A stretch of DNA of 64,000 nt from Micavibrio sp. (lineage in GTDB: Bacteria > Pseudomonadota > Alphaproteobacteria > Micavibrionales > Micavibrionaceae): contig BQJE01000002.1 in assembly GCA_021604545.1 (NCBI GenBank), positions 62,001-126,000 of the forward strand, read 5' to 3'. Below are positions 46,008 through 54,504 of the stretch, one piece after another; the stretch's first letter is position 1, and every line of letters begins with the position of its first letter. The notes under the pieces were generated by a model. That model ran no database searches and was not told the DNA's origin. It saw only the letters and a program-made list of their open reading frames with translations. A program made the position numbers and the translations under genes.

Positions 46008-47123
46008 TTATTTTGATTTGAGGGTACTGAGAAGAAATTTTTCCAGCTCCGGCTCGTCTTCGGGGATGTCGTGGTAGGCCGTTTCGAGGTAAGCACTTTG
46101 TGGATCACGGGCGAGTTCTTTGGGAAAGAGCGCGATGGTTTTTTCTTCAAATTTTTCTGGTTGGTAAGTTGTACCTGACATTGCTGCATAAAGTGCTCGA
46201 AATAAATCAGTGCCTGTGGCAAAACCCAAATGCGAAACTGGTGTCGGGCGGGGGTTGCATTCAATCAGGTGAGCGTTGTTATTTTTATCCAGCATAAAAT
46301 CCAGAGAGATAATCCCGTTATAGCCGGTATTATTTGTAAACTTCTTTGTGGCTTCAAATATTTCAGGATTCTCAATGTAGCGGACAACAGCGCTGGGGCC
46401 TTTAGAATCGGGAAAACATTCTTCTTTAATGAAAACAGCACAACTCAGAATTTTCCCCTCATAACAGGCGGCATTGGCCATGGCTGGTTTTCCTTCTATG
46501 TATTGCTGAGCAATGACCTGGCCGGTTTGGGATAGGGATTCATATTCTTTTTGTGCGTCTTGTTCATTGTCGCAAATTCTGACATAAATACCGGCACAAC
46601 CATGTTCACGTTTCAAGACAATAGGGTAACCATACTTATCGGCAAAGGCATCAAGGTCAGATATATTTTTACAAAGCTTTTGTTCAGGTGTTCGAATGCC
46701 AAATTCCTGCGCTAGTTCGACGCTTAAATTTTTACTAACAACGTGATCATAGTAATCGGGATTTCCTTTTGATTGGATGATAAGGTTTTTGATAAATTTA
46801 TTGTCGGAGTCATCAGAGCCTTTTACGCCATCATATAACATAGAGAGAAGAGTGATTGATGTTTCATCACAAGGGATAATCAGGTCTGTTTTCCAATCAA
46901 CGAAACATCCGGCAATAAAAGATAAGTGCTGGTTTAGGTTGCTAAGATTTTGTGGCAGGGCATATTGCTGTGTAGTGAAAGTGCTTAAATTGATGGGGTC
47001 GTTGTCCGCGGCAAGCGTGGCCACCTCAAATCCTGCTTGTTTTAATGCCTTGGGAAGGCGACAACAGGTCGGCCAGCAGTCGTAAGAAAGGAGGAGGATA
47101 CGCTTTGTGGTGCTACCGCTCAC
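46008..47123 (-). CDS. ATP-grasp enzyme
   Basis: 371 residues with a preATP-grasp region, a central 'YGYPIVLKREHGCAGIYVRI' lysine-bearing loop, and the metal-binding end 'LIECNPRPTPVSHLGFATG'. This is the carboxylate-amine/thiol ligase fold related to carbamoyl phosphate synthetase and D-Ala-D-Ala ligase-like enzymes. The substrate is unknown. It starts at a GTG that overlaps the TGA of bdhA (GTGA), so translation is coupled to bdhA. Confidence 0.8.
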   Translation of the reverse strand: MSGSTTKRILLLSYDCWPTCCRLPKALKQAGFEVATLAADNDPINLSTFTTQQYALPQNLSNLNQHLSFIAGCFVDWKTDLIIPCDETSITLLSMLYDGVKGSDDSDNKFIKNLIIQSKGNPDYYDHVVSKNLSVELAQEFGIRTPEQKLCKNISDLDAFADKYGYPIVLKREHGCAGIYVRICDNEQDAQKEYESLSQTGQVIAQQYIEGKPAMANAACYEGKILSCAVFIKEECFPDSKGPSAVVRYIENPEIFEATKKFTNNTGYNGIISLDFMLDKNNNAHLIECNPRPTPVSHLGFATGTDLFRALYAAMSGTTYQPEKFEEKTIALFPKELARDPQSAYLETAYHDIPEDEPELEKFLLSTLKSK

Positions 47124-47902
47124 GCTGCGGTCCAGCCACCGTCGACGGAGATCGTTGTTCCGGTGATATTTTCGGCGGCGTCAGAGCAAAGGAACAACGC
47201 GATTTGCGCAATTTGATCGGTGGTTACAAATTTCTTGGTCCATTGTGCCTTGAGCAACACATCGCGGACAACTTCTTCTTCGGTGATGCCGCGCGCTTTG
47301 GCGGTGTCGGCGATCTGGCCATCAACCAGTGGTGTTTTAACGTAGCCTGGGCAAATCGCATTGCAGGTGATGTTGTCTTCGGCAAGTTCCAGTCCGATCA
47401 CTTTGGTTAGTCCTGCAACACCATGCTTGGCGGCGACGTAACCGGCTTTGTAGGGCGAGGCGGCTAGGGCGTGAGCGGAGGCGTTGTTGACGATACGTCC
47501 CCAGCCCTGTCTTTTCATGTAAGGCACAGCCGTACGGATCGTATGAAAAGACGAGGACAAAATAATCGCGATGATCGCATCCCATTTTTCTGGTGGGAAT
47601 TCTTCGACCGGAGCGACGTGCTGTATACCTGCATTGTTCACAAGGATGTCGATGCTACCCATTTCTTTCGCCGCGTCGTGGATCATGGAAGTAATCTCAT
47701 CCGGCTTTGTCATGTCGGCGCCGTTATAGATGCATTGAACTCCTTTGCTTTCAATTTCAGCGCAGGATTTCGCAATTTCATCTTTATCGCCGAAGCCATT
47801 CATGACGATATTGATGCCTTCATCGGCAAAGCCTTGCGCGATGCCAAGGCCGATGCCACTGGTCGAGCCGGTGATGAGGGCTGTTTTTCCTTTGAGGGAC
47901 AT
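47120..47902 (-). CDS. bdhA: D-3-hydroxybutyrate dehydrogenase
   Basis: A short-chain dehydrogenase that oxidises D-3-hydroxybutyrate to acetoacetate in polyhydroxybutyrate and ketone-body use. NAD site 'TGSTSGIGLGIA', 'NNAGIQHVAPVEEFP' (typical of BdhA), catalytic Ser in 'NNASAHALAASPYKAGYVAA' with Tyr-x3-Lys, and 'ICPGYVKTPLV'. 260 residues. GGAGAAG precedes the ATG. No PHB synthase is seen nearby. Confidence 0.9.
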   Translation of the reverse strand: MSLKGKTALITGSTSGIGLGIAQGFADEGINIVMNGFGDKDEIAKSCAEIESKGVQCIYNGADMTKPDEITSMIHDAAKEMGSIDILVNNAGIQHVAPVEEFPPEKWDAIIAIILSSSFHTIRTAVPYMKRQGWGRIVNNASAHALAASPYKAGYVAAKHGVAGLTKVIGLELAEDNITCNAICPGYVKTPLVDGQIADTAKARGITEEEVVRDVLLKAQWTKKFVTTDQIAQIALFLCSDAAENITGTTISVDGGWTAA

Positions 47903-48030
47903 GAATTCTTCTCCGCTATATTATTGCTTGTGCAGCCTATTTCAAAATGCAGGCAAGGTAAAGCTGGACCGATTTGCCTAAATATATGAATATAAACAGC
48001 TGGTATGAGGCAAATATCGAAAAGGGCGGC

Positions 48031-48909
48031 ATGAATATCAAAAAGATTATAAGACCCGTGAAGCACAGAGCGGAGGCCGTGCTTATTTTAGGGCTTCTGG
48101 CTGTCCTCGGGATGCTGCCGGTGGATATGGCTTCGGCAATTGGTGGCAAGGTTGTGCGGATAGTCGGGCCGTATATGCGCCAGCATAAAAGGGCGCTGGA
48201 TAATCTTGCGCGGTTTATGCCGGCCCTTTCAGAAAAAGAGAGAAAGGCGCTGGCGCTGACTATGTGGGAAAATGCCGGGCGGGTCTTTGGTGAAATTCCA
48301 CACGGCAAACGTATACTTGATGATCCCGAGCGTTTTCGCTTTATTGGCATTGAGGAAGCGATTGAAGGGGTGCCGGATGATCTCGGCGGTGTGACTGTTA
48401 GCGGCCATTGCGGCAACTGGGAAATATCGCCCGCGCCGTCTTATAAGCTCAAAAAACCACAGCTTAGTTTTTACCGCAGCATTAACAATCGCATTCTCGA
48501 TCGCGCCTTAAAGAAATACCGTGAAGAAATTTGTACCGGAGAAATGGTGGCCAAGGGTGCCGATAGCATGAAGCGAGCGATGCAAGCGGTGCAGAAGGGG
48601 CAGTTTATCGGCATGCTGGTCGATCAACGTGAATCACAAGGTATTGTTGCGCCATTTATGGGCGTCGATGCCAAAACCAATCATGCGCCGGCGCTGCTTG
48701 TTTGTCGCTACAAAGTGCCGCTTTATATCGGGTTTGTTATTCGTGAAAAGGGCGCGCATTTCCGCATGGAGTGCCAGCGCGTGGATTTTGATTTGACCGG
48801 CGATAACAAAATTGATGTTCTGGCCATCACAACGAAGATCAATGATATCTTCAGCGCCTGGATATTAAAACATCCGGATCAGTGGTTGTGGACGACGCGG
48901 CGCTGGTAA
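48031..48909 (+). CDS. Lysophospholipid/lipid A acyltransferase (LpxL/HtrB family)
   Basis: An inner-membrane acyltransferase that adds a secondary acyl chain to lipid A. N-terminal membrane helix (about 15-35). The catalytic HX4E motif 'GHCGNWE' is preceded by the 'DDLGGVTVSGH' block, followed by 'VDQRESQGIVAPFMG' and the terminal 'HPDQWLWTTRRW', all family hallmarks. The frame opens earlier at a TTG, but AAAGGG before the ATG at 48031 and the normal N-terminus favour that start. Confidence 0.9.
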   Translation: MNIKKIIRPVKHRAEAVLILGLLAVLGMLPVDMASAIGGKVVRIVGPYMRQHKRALDNLARFMPALSEKERKALALTMWENAGRVFGEIPHGKRILDDPERFRFIGIEEAIEGVPDDLGGVTVSGHCGNWEISPAPSYKLKKPQLSFYRSINNRILDRALKKYREEICTGEMVAKGADSMKRAMQAVQKGQFIGMLVDQRESQGIVAPFMGVDAKTNHAPALLVCRYKVPLYIGFVIREKGAHFRMECQRVDFDLTGDNKIDVLAITTKINDIFSAWILKHPDQWLWTTRRW

Positions 48910-48910
48910 T

Positions 48911-49753
48911 TTAATGCTGTAGAAATGATTCTTGTTTAACGATGCCAAGCTTCGTCATCGCGGTGATGATCCATGCGGCAGGGTCAAGCTCCCACCATTT
49001 AAGGCCAAGTCTCCAGTTTCTGGGATCGGCGTGGTGGTTGTTATGCCAGCCTTCGCCCCAGGTCAGAGCAGCAATTAACACATTATTGGTGCTGTGGTCT
49101 TTTGTTTCAAAATTGCGGTAGCCGTGGCCGTGGCCAAGTATAGTTGATAAATTCGATATGGTTATTTGCATTGACGCGGGAATTAAAAAACCAAAGAAAA
49201 ATGCCAACGGGTGGATAAGAAAGAGCAAAGTGGCCCAGCTTGCAATCAGGATAATGTAATAACGATTTAAAAAAATATGAAACGGATCGCGCAACAAATC
49301 GCGCACACGTTGCCAGTCCAGTTTCATTTCAAAACCTGAAAAAAGCATTTTCCAACCAAAGCGCTCCGGTGAATGCGGATCTTCATCGGTGTCGGGGTGT
49401 GCATGGTGCCGGCGGTGCAGCGCGATCCACGCGATGGTACTTCCTGTGCCGCCCATCATACCAAACCAGGAGAACAAATATTCAAGCGGTTTGGGTAGGG
49501 CAAAGGTCCGGTGCGCCAAAACGCGGTGGAAGGTGATGGCCATGCCGAGACAGCTGGAGCAAAAATAAGAAAACGCCGCCAGACCCCACCACAAGGGGCT
49601 GACTTGTGACAGAGCCAAAAAATAAAGCGCAGCAAAAAAACCGCCAAACTGCATCAGGTGAAAATAAATGACATTTGGAATAAATATACGGGTGTACGCC
49701 GTATGGTCTATCGCCTCGGCCTTATTTGCTGAACTGCTTTTTCGATCAGTGTT
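48911..49753 (-). CDS. Acyl-CoA delta-9 type fatty acid desaturase
   Basis: A membrane di-iron desaturase introducing a cis double bond into acyl chains. Three His boxes: 'HRVLAHRTF' (HX4H), 'HRRHH', and 'HNNHH' near the C-terminus. Four TM helices in two pairs. An upstream ATG (49792) extends the frame, but GGAGAGG directly precedes the ATG at 49753. It converges with the acyltransferase gene, the stops being 1 bp apart, and both shape membrane lipids. Confidence 0.9.
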   Translation of the reverse strand, partial: NTDRKSSSANKAEAIDHTAYTRIFIPNVIYFHLMQFGGFFAALYFLALSQVSPLWWGLAAFSYFCSSCLGMAITFHRVLAHRTFALPKPLEYLFSWFGMMGGTGSTIAWIALHRRHHAHPDTDEDPHSPERFGWKMLFSGFEMKLDWQRVRDLLRDPFHIFLNRYYIILIASWATLLFLIHPLAFFFGFLIPASMQITISNLSTILGHGHGYRNFETKDHSTNNVLIAALTWGEGWHNNHHADPRNWRLGLKWWELDPAAWIITAMTKLGIVKQESFLQH

Positions 49754-49872
49754 CATGCCTCTCCTGCTGACTTTTGGTTTGTGTCTAGACACAAAAATCT
49801 AGGGTAAGATTACCACAGCACCTATGCGTTTCCAATGAAGGTCAGGAATTGTTTGCTTGTTAATAACCGAAT

Positions 49873-49946
49873 GGTGCCCAGGGGCGGAATCGAACCACCG
49901 ACACGGGGATTTTCAGTCCCCTGCTCTACCCCTGAGCTACCTGGGC
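49873..49946 (-). tRNA. tRNA-Phe (GAA)
   Basis: The cloverleaf reads GCCCAGG acceptor / CCTGGGC, discriminator A and encoded CCA. The anticodon stem GGGGA-CTGAAAA-TCCCC gives anticodon GAA. The T-arm is GGTGGTTCGATTCCGCC-like. The gene is transcribed away from the retropepsin-like gene. Confidence 0.95.
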
Positions 49947-50088
49947 ACAGGGTCAAAAGATAACTAAGGGCTTATAAAAGATGGGGGGCGTGCTGTCCAG
50001 CCCCAAAAAGCTCCATTTTAGGCTTGTAGAGGGCCATGGAGTGGATAATACTTCCCTATCTTTGGCTGGACGGGGAGAAGCGAAGAAG

Positions 50089-50571
50089 GTGCCCAAGCTT
50101 AAAAAAATACTGATCGGTTGGGAAGAATGGTGCGCGTTGCCGGATTTAGGCTTACCGGCCGTTAAGGCCAAAATCGATACAGGGGCCAAGACATCGGCTC
50201 TGCATGCTGAAAATATCGAGGTTTTTAACCGGGGCGGGCAGGACTTTGTTCGTTTTGAAATCCCTCCATTGAAAAAGAAAGAGGACCTTGTGGTTACGTG
50301 CGAGGCCCCTCTGGCCGATGAAAGGGCCGTTATAAGTTCCAATGGCGAGCGGGAAAAGCGTTTTGTAATCAACACGCAAATTGAGTTCGCAGGTAAGATT
50401 TTTAATGCGGAGGTGACTCTGACGTCACGGCATAAAATGACTTTTCGAATGCTGCTGGGTCGTGATGCCCTGAAGAAAGCGCAGGTTGCGGTTGATCCGG
50501 CGAAATCATTTGTGCTGGGAAAGCCGCCCGGTGTCGTGAAGCTTTACAAAAATGTTTTGAAAGAAGAGTAA
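50089..50571 (+). CDS. Retropepsin-like 'ATP-dependent zinc protease' family protein
   Basis: About 160 residues. 'ILIGWEEWCALPDLGLPAVK' then 'KIDTGAKTSALHAENIEVFN' carries the DTGA of aspartic proteases, and 'TLTSRHKMTFRMLLGRDAL' is the family's second conserved block. Family members are often next to rimK-type ATP-grasp genes, which is not so here. The frame opens 108 nt earlier at ATG 49981, but the family N-terminus starts near the GTG at 50089, just after AAGAAG. Whether it has protease activity is unknown. Confidence 0.75.
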   Translation: MPKLKKILIGWEEWCALPDLGLPAVKAKIDTGAKTSALHAENIEVFNRGGQDFVRFEIPPLKKKEDLVVTCEAPLADERAVISSNGEREKRFVINTQIEFAGKIFNAEVTLTSRHKMTFRMLLGRDALKKAQVAVDPAKSFVLGKPPGVVKLYKNVLKEE

Positions 50572-50657
50572 AGTGAGCATAGCCATGCTAGCATCCAATC
50601 CGGACCTTGACTCCAATCGCCGTCTCGTCGAGGCAGGGGAGCGACGCGTGATTTTAT

Positions 50658-51851
50658 TTATTCAAGAATGCCTTCAAAGCGCTCTTGCAGCGGCAGGGTA
50701 CGGCGGTCGCGGGTAAGCTCCATCAGGCCGAGGGCTGTCATACCGTGAATGTGGACGGTGCAGGGGTCATTATCAATAAACTCTTCAATGGCTGCGATGA
50801 GCTTGCCTTCGTCTTTTTTACTGGTCAGCTTTAGAAAATCGATAATGATGATGCCGCCCGTATTGCGCAGGCGAATTTGCCGTGCAATTTCTTTTGCTGC
50901 CTCGATATTAATGGCCAACCGTGGGGAGTCGTCGGCGCCTCTGTTGATATCAATTGCCGTGAGGGCGGCCGTATCCTGAATGATGATATTGCCGCCACCG
51001 GGAAGGACAGCGTAGGGCTGAAATAAATCCTCGATCTGCCCAATAATATCGCGGTAATGAAACAGCGCCAGATCGTCGCTGGCATCATCGAGCTCCACCG
51101 GTTCAATTTTTGTAACCAGATCCGGGGCAAAAATTGAGCACCATTCATCGGCCTGTGTAAAATGATCCATGGTCACGACTTCGATACGGTCGATTGTTAT
51201 ACCGGCTTGGTCGCTCAATGTGCGCTGAAGCGAGTCAGGGCCGAGCATAATCAGCCCGACGTCATCGCCTTTTAGATATTGCTGCATCTGGTCCCAGATT
51301 TCGTGGAGGACTTTTCCTTCGCGTACCAGTACATCAGTTTGTACATTGGCGGCGGCGGCGCGCAGGATACAACCCTGAATGTTATCCATGGAGTTCAGCA
51401 TGCTCAGAAGCTGTTTGCGCATTTTTTTATCGCGGATGCGTTGTGAAATTCTGTTGTCTGGCAGCATGGTTCCGAAAATGAGATAACGACCCGGTAGGGT
51501 GATATCCATGCTCATGCGTGCCAGTTTTTGATTGACGAGAGCGTCTTCTTCATCAGCAGCAACAAGATAGGCGGTCTTGGCTTGCACCGCGACCATGTCA
51601 CCGGCTTGAAAAATTTTGGTGATCGGCTTGTCGCCACCTTTGACAACGTCGCCGTTTTTCTTTCTGATGCGCACATCCTTGTTGTAAAGAATGCCGGTAT
51701 TGTCGCCATCAAGGTCGAGAAAAACGGCATCCATCGCAGCATCAAAAGTTTTGATTTTTGCCCAGTAAACAGAACCCCAGCGAACTTCCTCGCCGGGCGG
51801 GTCAACCTCCATACCCTGTAGCCGTCCGCCCTCTAAAGCGGCAGTCCACAA
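50658..51851 (-). CDS. rng: Ribonuclease E/G family protein
   Basis: An endoribonuclease core for rRNA and mRNA processing. 'GSVYWAKIKTFDAAMDAVFL' is the S1-like RNA-binding start, and 'TAIDINRGADDS' with 'NTGGIIIIDFLKLTSKKDE' is the catalytic metal (Asp) region. It stops at 397 residues without the CxxC zinc-link of RNase E/G, so it is a short form. The longest frame begins at a TTG (51851), but conserved-looking residues 'LEILIEELEGS' lie upstream in the same frame with no ATG, GTG or TTG. The true start may be a CTG or other rare codon just after the maf stop (51889). Confidence 0.85.
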   Translation of the reverse strand: MWTAALEGGRLQGMEVDPPGEEVRWGSVYWAKIKTFDAAMDAVFLDLDGDNTGILYNKDVRIRKKNGDVVKGGDKPITKIFQAGDMVAVQAKTAYLVAADEEDALVNQKLARMSMDITLPGRYLIFGTMLPDNRISQRIRDKKMRKQLLSMLNSMDNIQGCILRAAAANVQTDVLVREGKVLHEIWDQMQQYLKGDDVGLIMLGPDSLQRTLSDQAGITIDRIEVVTMDHFTQADEWCSIFAPDLVTKIEPVELDDASDDLALFHYRDIIGQIEDLFQPYAVLPGGGNIIIQDTAALTAIDINRGADDSPRLAINIEAAKEIARQIRLRNTGGIIIIDFLKLTSKKDEGKLIAAIEEFIDNDPCTVHIHGMTALGLMELTRDRRTLPLQERFEGILE

Positions 51852-51888
51852 GCTACCTTCGAGTTCTTCGATCAGTATCTCCAGTGTC

Positions 51889-52461
51889 CTATTCCCTGCT
51901 GTTTGTGTCCAATAATATCATTGTATCATAAAGAGATAGCCCAACGACATTGGAATACGAACCACGGATGAATTTTATATAGGCCCCGGCCAGACCCTGG
52001 ATGGCGTAACCCCCGGCTTTGCCTTGCCACTCGCCAGTTTCGAGGTAGGCATCGATTTCTTTTTGAGACAAAGATTTAAATTGGACGACCGTGTCGACAA
52101 GGCGTTTTTTGAGGGCACCGCCGGCATCAATATAGGCAATACCGCCATAAACGTGATGCCGCCTGCCAGAGAGCAATTTGAGGTATTTTTCGGCTTCTTT
52201 TTTGGTTTCGGGTTTGGGCACGACGCGCCGCCCGCAGGCAACAACCGTATCGGCGGCAAGGATGTTTGTGCCTTTGTGGTTTTTGGCAATTTCCTGGGCT
52301 TTTTCTATGGCCAGCCGCAGCGCCAGATCGCGCGGCAATTCATTTTTGTTTGGGGTCTCATCGATGTCGGCGGGGATGATATCGCTGGGCGTGATGCCAA
52401 TCTGTTTCAAAAGGTCCAGACGGCGCGGCGAGGCGGAAGCGAGGATGAGTTTATTTTTCAC
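51889..52461 (-). CDS. maf: Maf-like nucleoside triphosphate pyrophosphatase
   Basis: A house-cleaning dTTP/UTP (or m7GTP/pseudo-UTP) pyrophosphatase. The N-terminal '[19 protein letters not shown]' and 'DIDETP' are diagnostic, with '[20 protein letters not shown]' and the final '[20 protein letters not shown]' as in the family. The GTG at 52461 overlaps the infA end by 11 bp. A longer ATG frame reaching 52491 would lie mostly inside infA. Confidence 0.92.
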   Translation of the reverse strand: MKNKLILASASPRRLDLLKQIGITPSDIIPADIDETPNKNELPRDLALRLAIEKAQEIAKNHKGTNILAADTVVACGRRVVPKPETKKEAEKYLKLLSGRRHHVYGGIAYIDAGGALKKRLVDTVVQFKSLSQKEIDAYLETGEWQGKAGGYAIQGLAGAYIKFIRGSYSNVVGLSLYDTMILLDTNSRE

Positions 52462-52669
52462 GGTAGATAATACGGCCCTTGGAAAGGTCATAGGGCGTCA
52501 TTTCAACAACAACAGAGTCACCTTGCAACACGCGGATACGGTTTTTGCGCATCTTGCCGGCGGTGTGGGCGAGAATGACGTGATCGTTTTCCAGCGTCAC
52601 CCGAAACATCGCGTTCGGGAGAATTTCGCTGACCACGCCTTTGAATTCCATTAACTCTTCTTTTGCCAT
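52451..52669 (-). CDS. infA: Translation initiation factor IF-1
   Basis: A 72-residue OB-fold protein that assists 30S initiation. [20 protein letters not shown] followed by '[20 protein letters not shown]' and '[20 protein letters not shown]' is the standard sequence. It lies between UPF0262 and maf, the order found in many alphaproteobacteria. Confidence 0.98.
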   Translation of the reverse strand: MAKEELMEFKGVVSEILPNAMFRVTLENDHVILAHTAGKMRKNRIRVLQGDSVVVEMTPYDLSKGRIIYREK

Positions 52670-52747
52670 GTCGTCCTTTTGCCTTCAATTGTTCCTAAGT
52701 TGCTCATTTTTATACTCTTATGGGCGAAGAATGCAAGACCCTAGGCC

Positions 52748-53242
52748 CTAGCGCCACATAGACGCCTTACCCGCATGCAGGACGCAGATCAGTGTGAACA
52801 GCCTCCGGGCCGTATCAAGGTCCATTTCAATCTTATCCCCCAGTCGTTCAATCAGCAGTGAGGCCCCTTCATTATGCAGGGCGCGGCGGCCCATATCGAT
52901 GGCCTCGACACGAGAGGGTTGGCCGTTTTTAATGGTGGCGTCATAGCTGCCAACTATGATGAAATAATCCTTGATCAGCCGTTGATAGGGTTTGAGCGAG
53001 AGCACCAGCATCGGCAGGTCTTCTTCGCGGGCATTCTTGATACGGAACACGAGGCGGTTGTCTTCGATCGACAGTTCAATTGCGTAGGGGCCGTGGTCGT
53101 CTTTGACAGGCTGGAAAACGCTATGGGCGATGAGATCGTGCAACGCGATTTGCTTGTCGCGGCGGATGAGTTCGCTGTCCGGGGTGGAGCCGGGTTCGTG
53201 CAGATCAATATGCGTGATGACGCTGTTCGGGTTTTCGGTCAT
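52748..53242 (-). CDS. UPF0262 family protein
   Basis: 164 residues of unknown function, characteristic of alphaproteobacteria. 'ELSIEDNRLVFRIKN', 'LKPYQRLIKDYFIIVGSYD', 'RVEAIDMGRRALHNEGASLL' and 'DTARRLFTLICVLH' match the family throughout. It lies between hisG and infA, 12 bp after the hisG stop. hisD is normally inserted in this neighbourhood and is missing. Confidence 0.92.
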   Translation of the reverse strand: MTENPNSVITHIDLHEPGSTPDSELIRRDKQIALHDLIAHSVFQPVKDDHGPYAIELSIEDNRLVFRIKNAREEDLPMLVLSLKPYQRLIKDYFIIVGSYDATIKNGQPSRVEAIDMGRRALHNEGASLLIERLGDKIEMDLDTARRLFTLICVLHAGKASMWR

Positions 53243-53254
53243 AGTCTTATTAGA

Positions 53255-53908
53255 CTACACGGCGGCGCGGAATTTATCTATCCAGTTGTTGACGGCCTCG
53301 GGCGATGTCTTCAGCGCGCTGCGGTTGACGACCAGGCGCGAGGAAACATCCAAAATGGTTTCAATCTCCACGAGGTCATTGGCTTTCATGGTCGAGCCGG
53401 TCGAGACCAGATCAACAATGCGCCGTGCCAGCCCTAATGCCGGGGCAATCTCCATCGCGCCGTTCAGTTTAATGCATTCGGCCTGCACCCCGCGCGCGGC
53501 GAAGTGGCGTTTTGTCAGGTTCGGGTATTTGGTGACGATGCGGATATGGCTCCAGCGCTGCGGGTTGTCTTTGGCGGCTTCGTCTTTGTGCTCGGCAACG
53601 CAAAGACGGCATTTGCCGATACCAAGATCAAGCGGCGAATAAAGTTCATCATAATCAAATTCTTCAATCGCATCAGAGCCGACCACGCCAAGCTGCGCTG
53701 CGCCATGGGCAACAAAAGTCGCGACATCAAAAGCGCGCACACGGATAATGTCGAGATTGTCATGATTGCTAGTGAAGCGCAGCTTGCGGCTATTGCTATC
53801 GAAAAAATCCTTTTCCGGCGTAATGCCGCATTTGTCCATCAAGGGCGCCAGCTCTTCGTAAATGCGGCCCTTTGGGATGGCGAGTATTAATTTGTCTTCT
53901 CTTTCCAT
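53255..53908 (-). CDS. hisG: ATP phosphoribosyltransferase, short form
   Basis: Catalyses the first step of histidine synthesis, from ATP and PRPP. Start '[20 protein letters not shown]', PRPP loop '[17 protein letters not shown]', and 217 residues with no C-terminal ACT domain, so it is the HisG-S form that needs HisZ. HisZ is present at 6698. No Shine-Dalgarno is visible before the ATG. Confidence 0.95.
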   Translation of the reverse strand: MEREDKLILAIPKGRIYEELAPLMDKCGITPEKDFFDSNSRKLRFTSNHDNLDIIRVRAFDVATFVAHGAAQLGVVGSDAIEEFDYDELYSPLDLGIGKCRLCVAEHKDEAAKDNPQRWSHIRIVTKYPNLTKRHFAARGVQAECIKLNGAMEIAPALGLARRIVDLVSTGSTMKANDLVEIETILDVSSRLVVNRSALKTSPEAVNNWIDKFRAAV

Positions 53909-54141
53909 GGGAGTGTTTTAACCATGAGGGGCCTGGATAGGCAAAGTAATTTAATTATTGAACATTTTATTATACGTAATATAGTAAAGCGTTGGGTATG
54001 GGGGTTGTTCACCTGGGTCTCCTAGTCATACTGCTGGTATCCCTCAGCAGAGCTTGACCACTAACAATCTCTTTTGATCACATTTGGTTTTCATGTAGAC
54101 TTAAGTATAGGGAAGACAATCATCATTTGATGAGGTTTTAG

Positions 54142-54504
54142 ATGAACATTCTTGTTGTTGACGATAATCAGTACGTTCTGGAAGTGATCAGCTTTATGCT
54201 TAAGGAAGAGGACTACACGCTTGAGACGTGTGGCAGCGTTGACGAAGCAATTGAAGTGCTGGAGGCAGGCGAGGAATACGGACTTGTTATCACCGATATT
54301 GTTCTGCCGGAAAAAGACGGCACCAAGCTAGCGCAATATGTGAAGGACAAACATCCGACCATTCCTGTCCTGGCGATTACCGGTGGGGTGGAAAACGCCA
54401 CCGAGGACTACGTCAATTACGCCGATATGTTCGCCGATGAAACCATGGCCAAGCCATTGAAGAAAGATGAACTAATCACGACGATTAAGCGGTTAGCGGC
54501 CTAA
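54142..54504 (+). CDS. Single-domain response regulator
   Basis: A 120-residue CheY-like receiver: acidic pocket DDN (7-9), acceptor Asp52 in 'LVITDIVLPEKDGTKLA', Thr in 'LAITGGVE', and Lys in 'MAKPLKKDELIT'. The last 4 bp overlap the end of the convergent HTH-murA gene. The 233-bp region upstream (53909-54141) has a TTGATC-N16-TAGACT promoter candidate around 54077-54104 and no other gene. Confidence 0.85.
   Translation: MNILVVDDNQYVLEVISFMLKEEDYTLETCGSVDEAIEVLEAGEEYGLVITDIVLPEKDGTKLAQYVKDKHPTIPVLAITGGVENATEDYVNYADMFADETMAKPLKKDELITTIKRLAA

Noticed and set aside
45908..46264. 118-codon minus-strand frame at the end of the ATP-grasp gene
   Set aside because: Overlaps the real gene in another frame and lacks a start signal.
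49981..50088. N-terminal extension of the retropepsin-like protein
   Set aside because: Family homology starts after it and a GTG start follows; extension sequence has no conserved feature.
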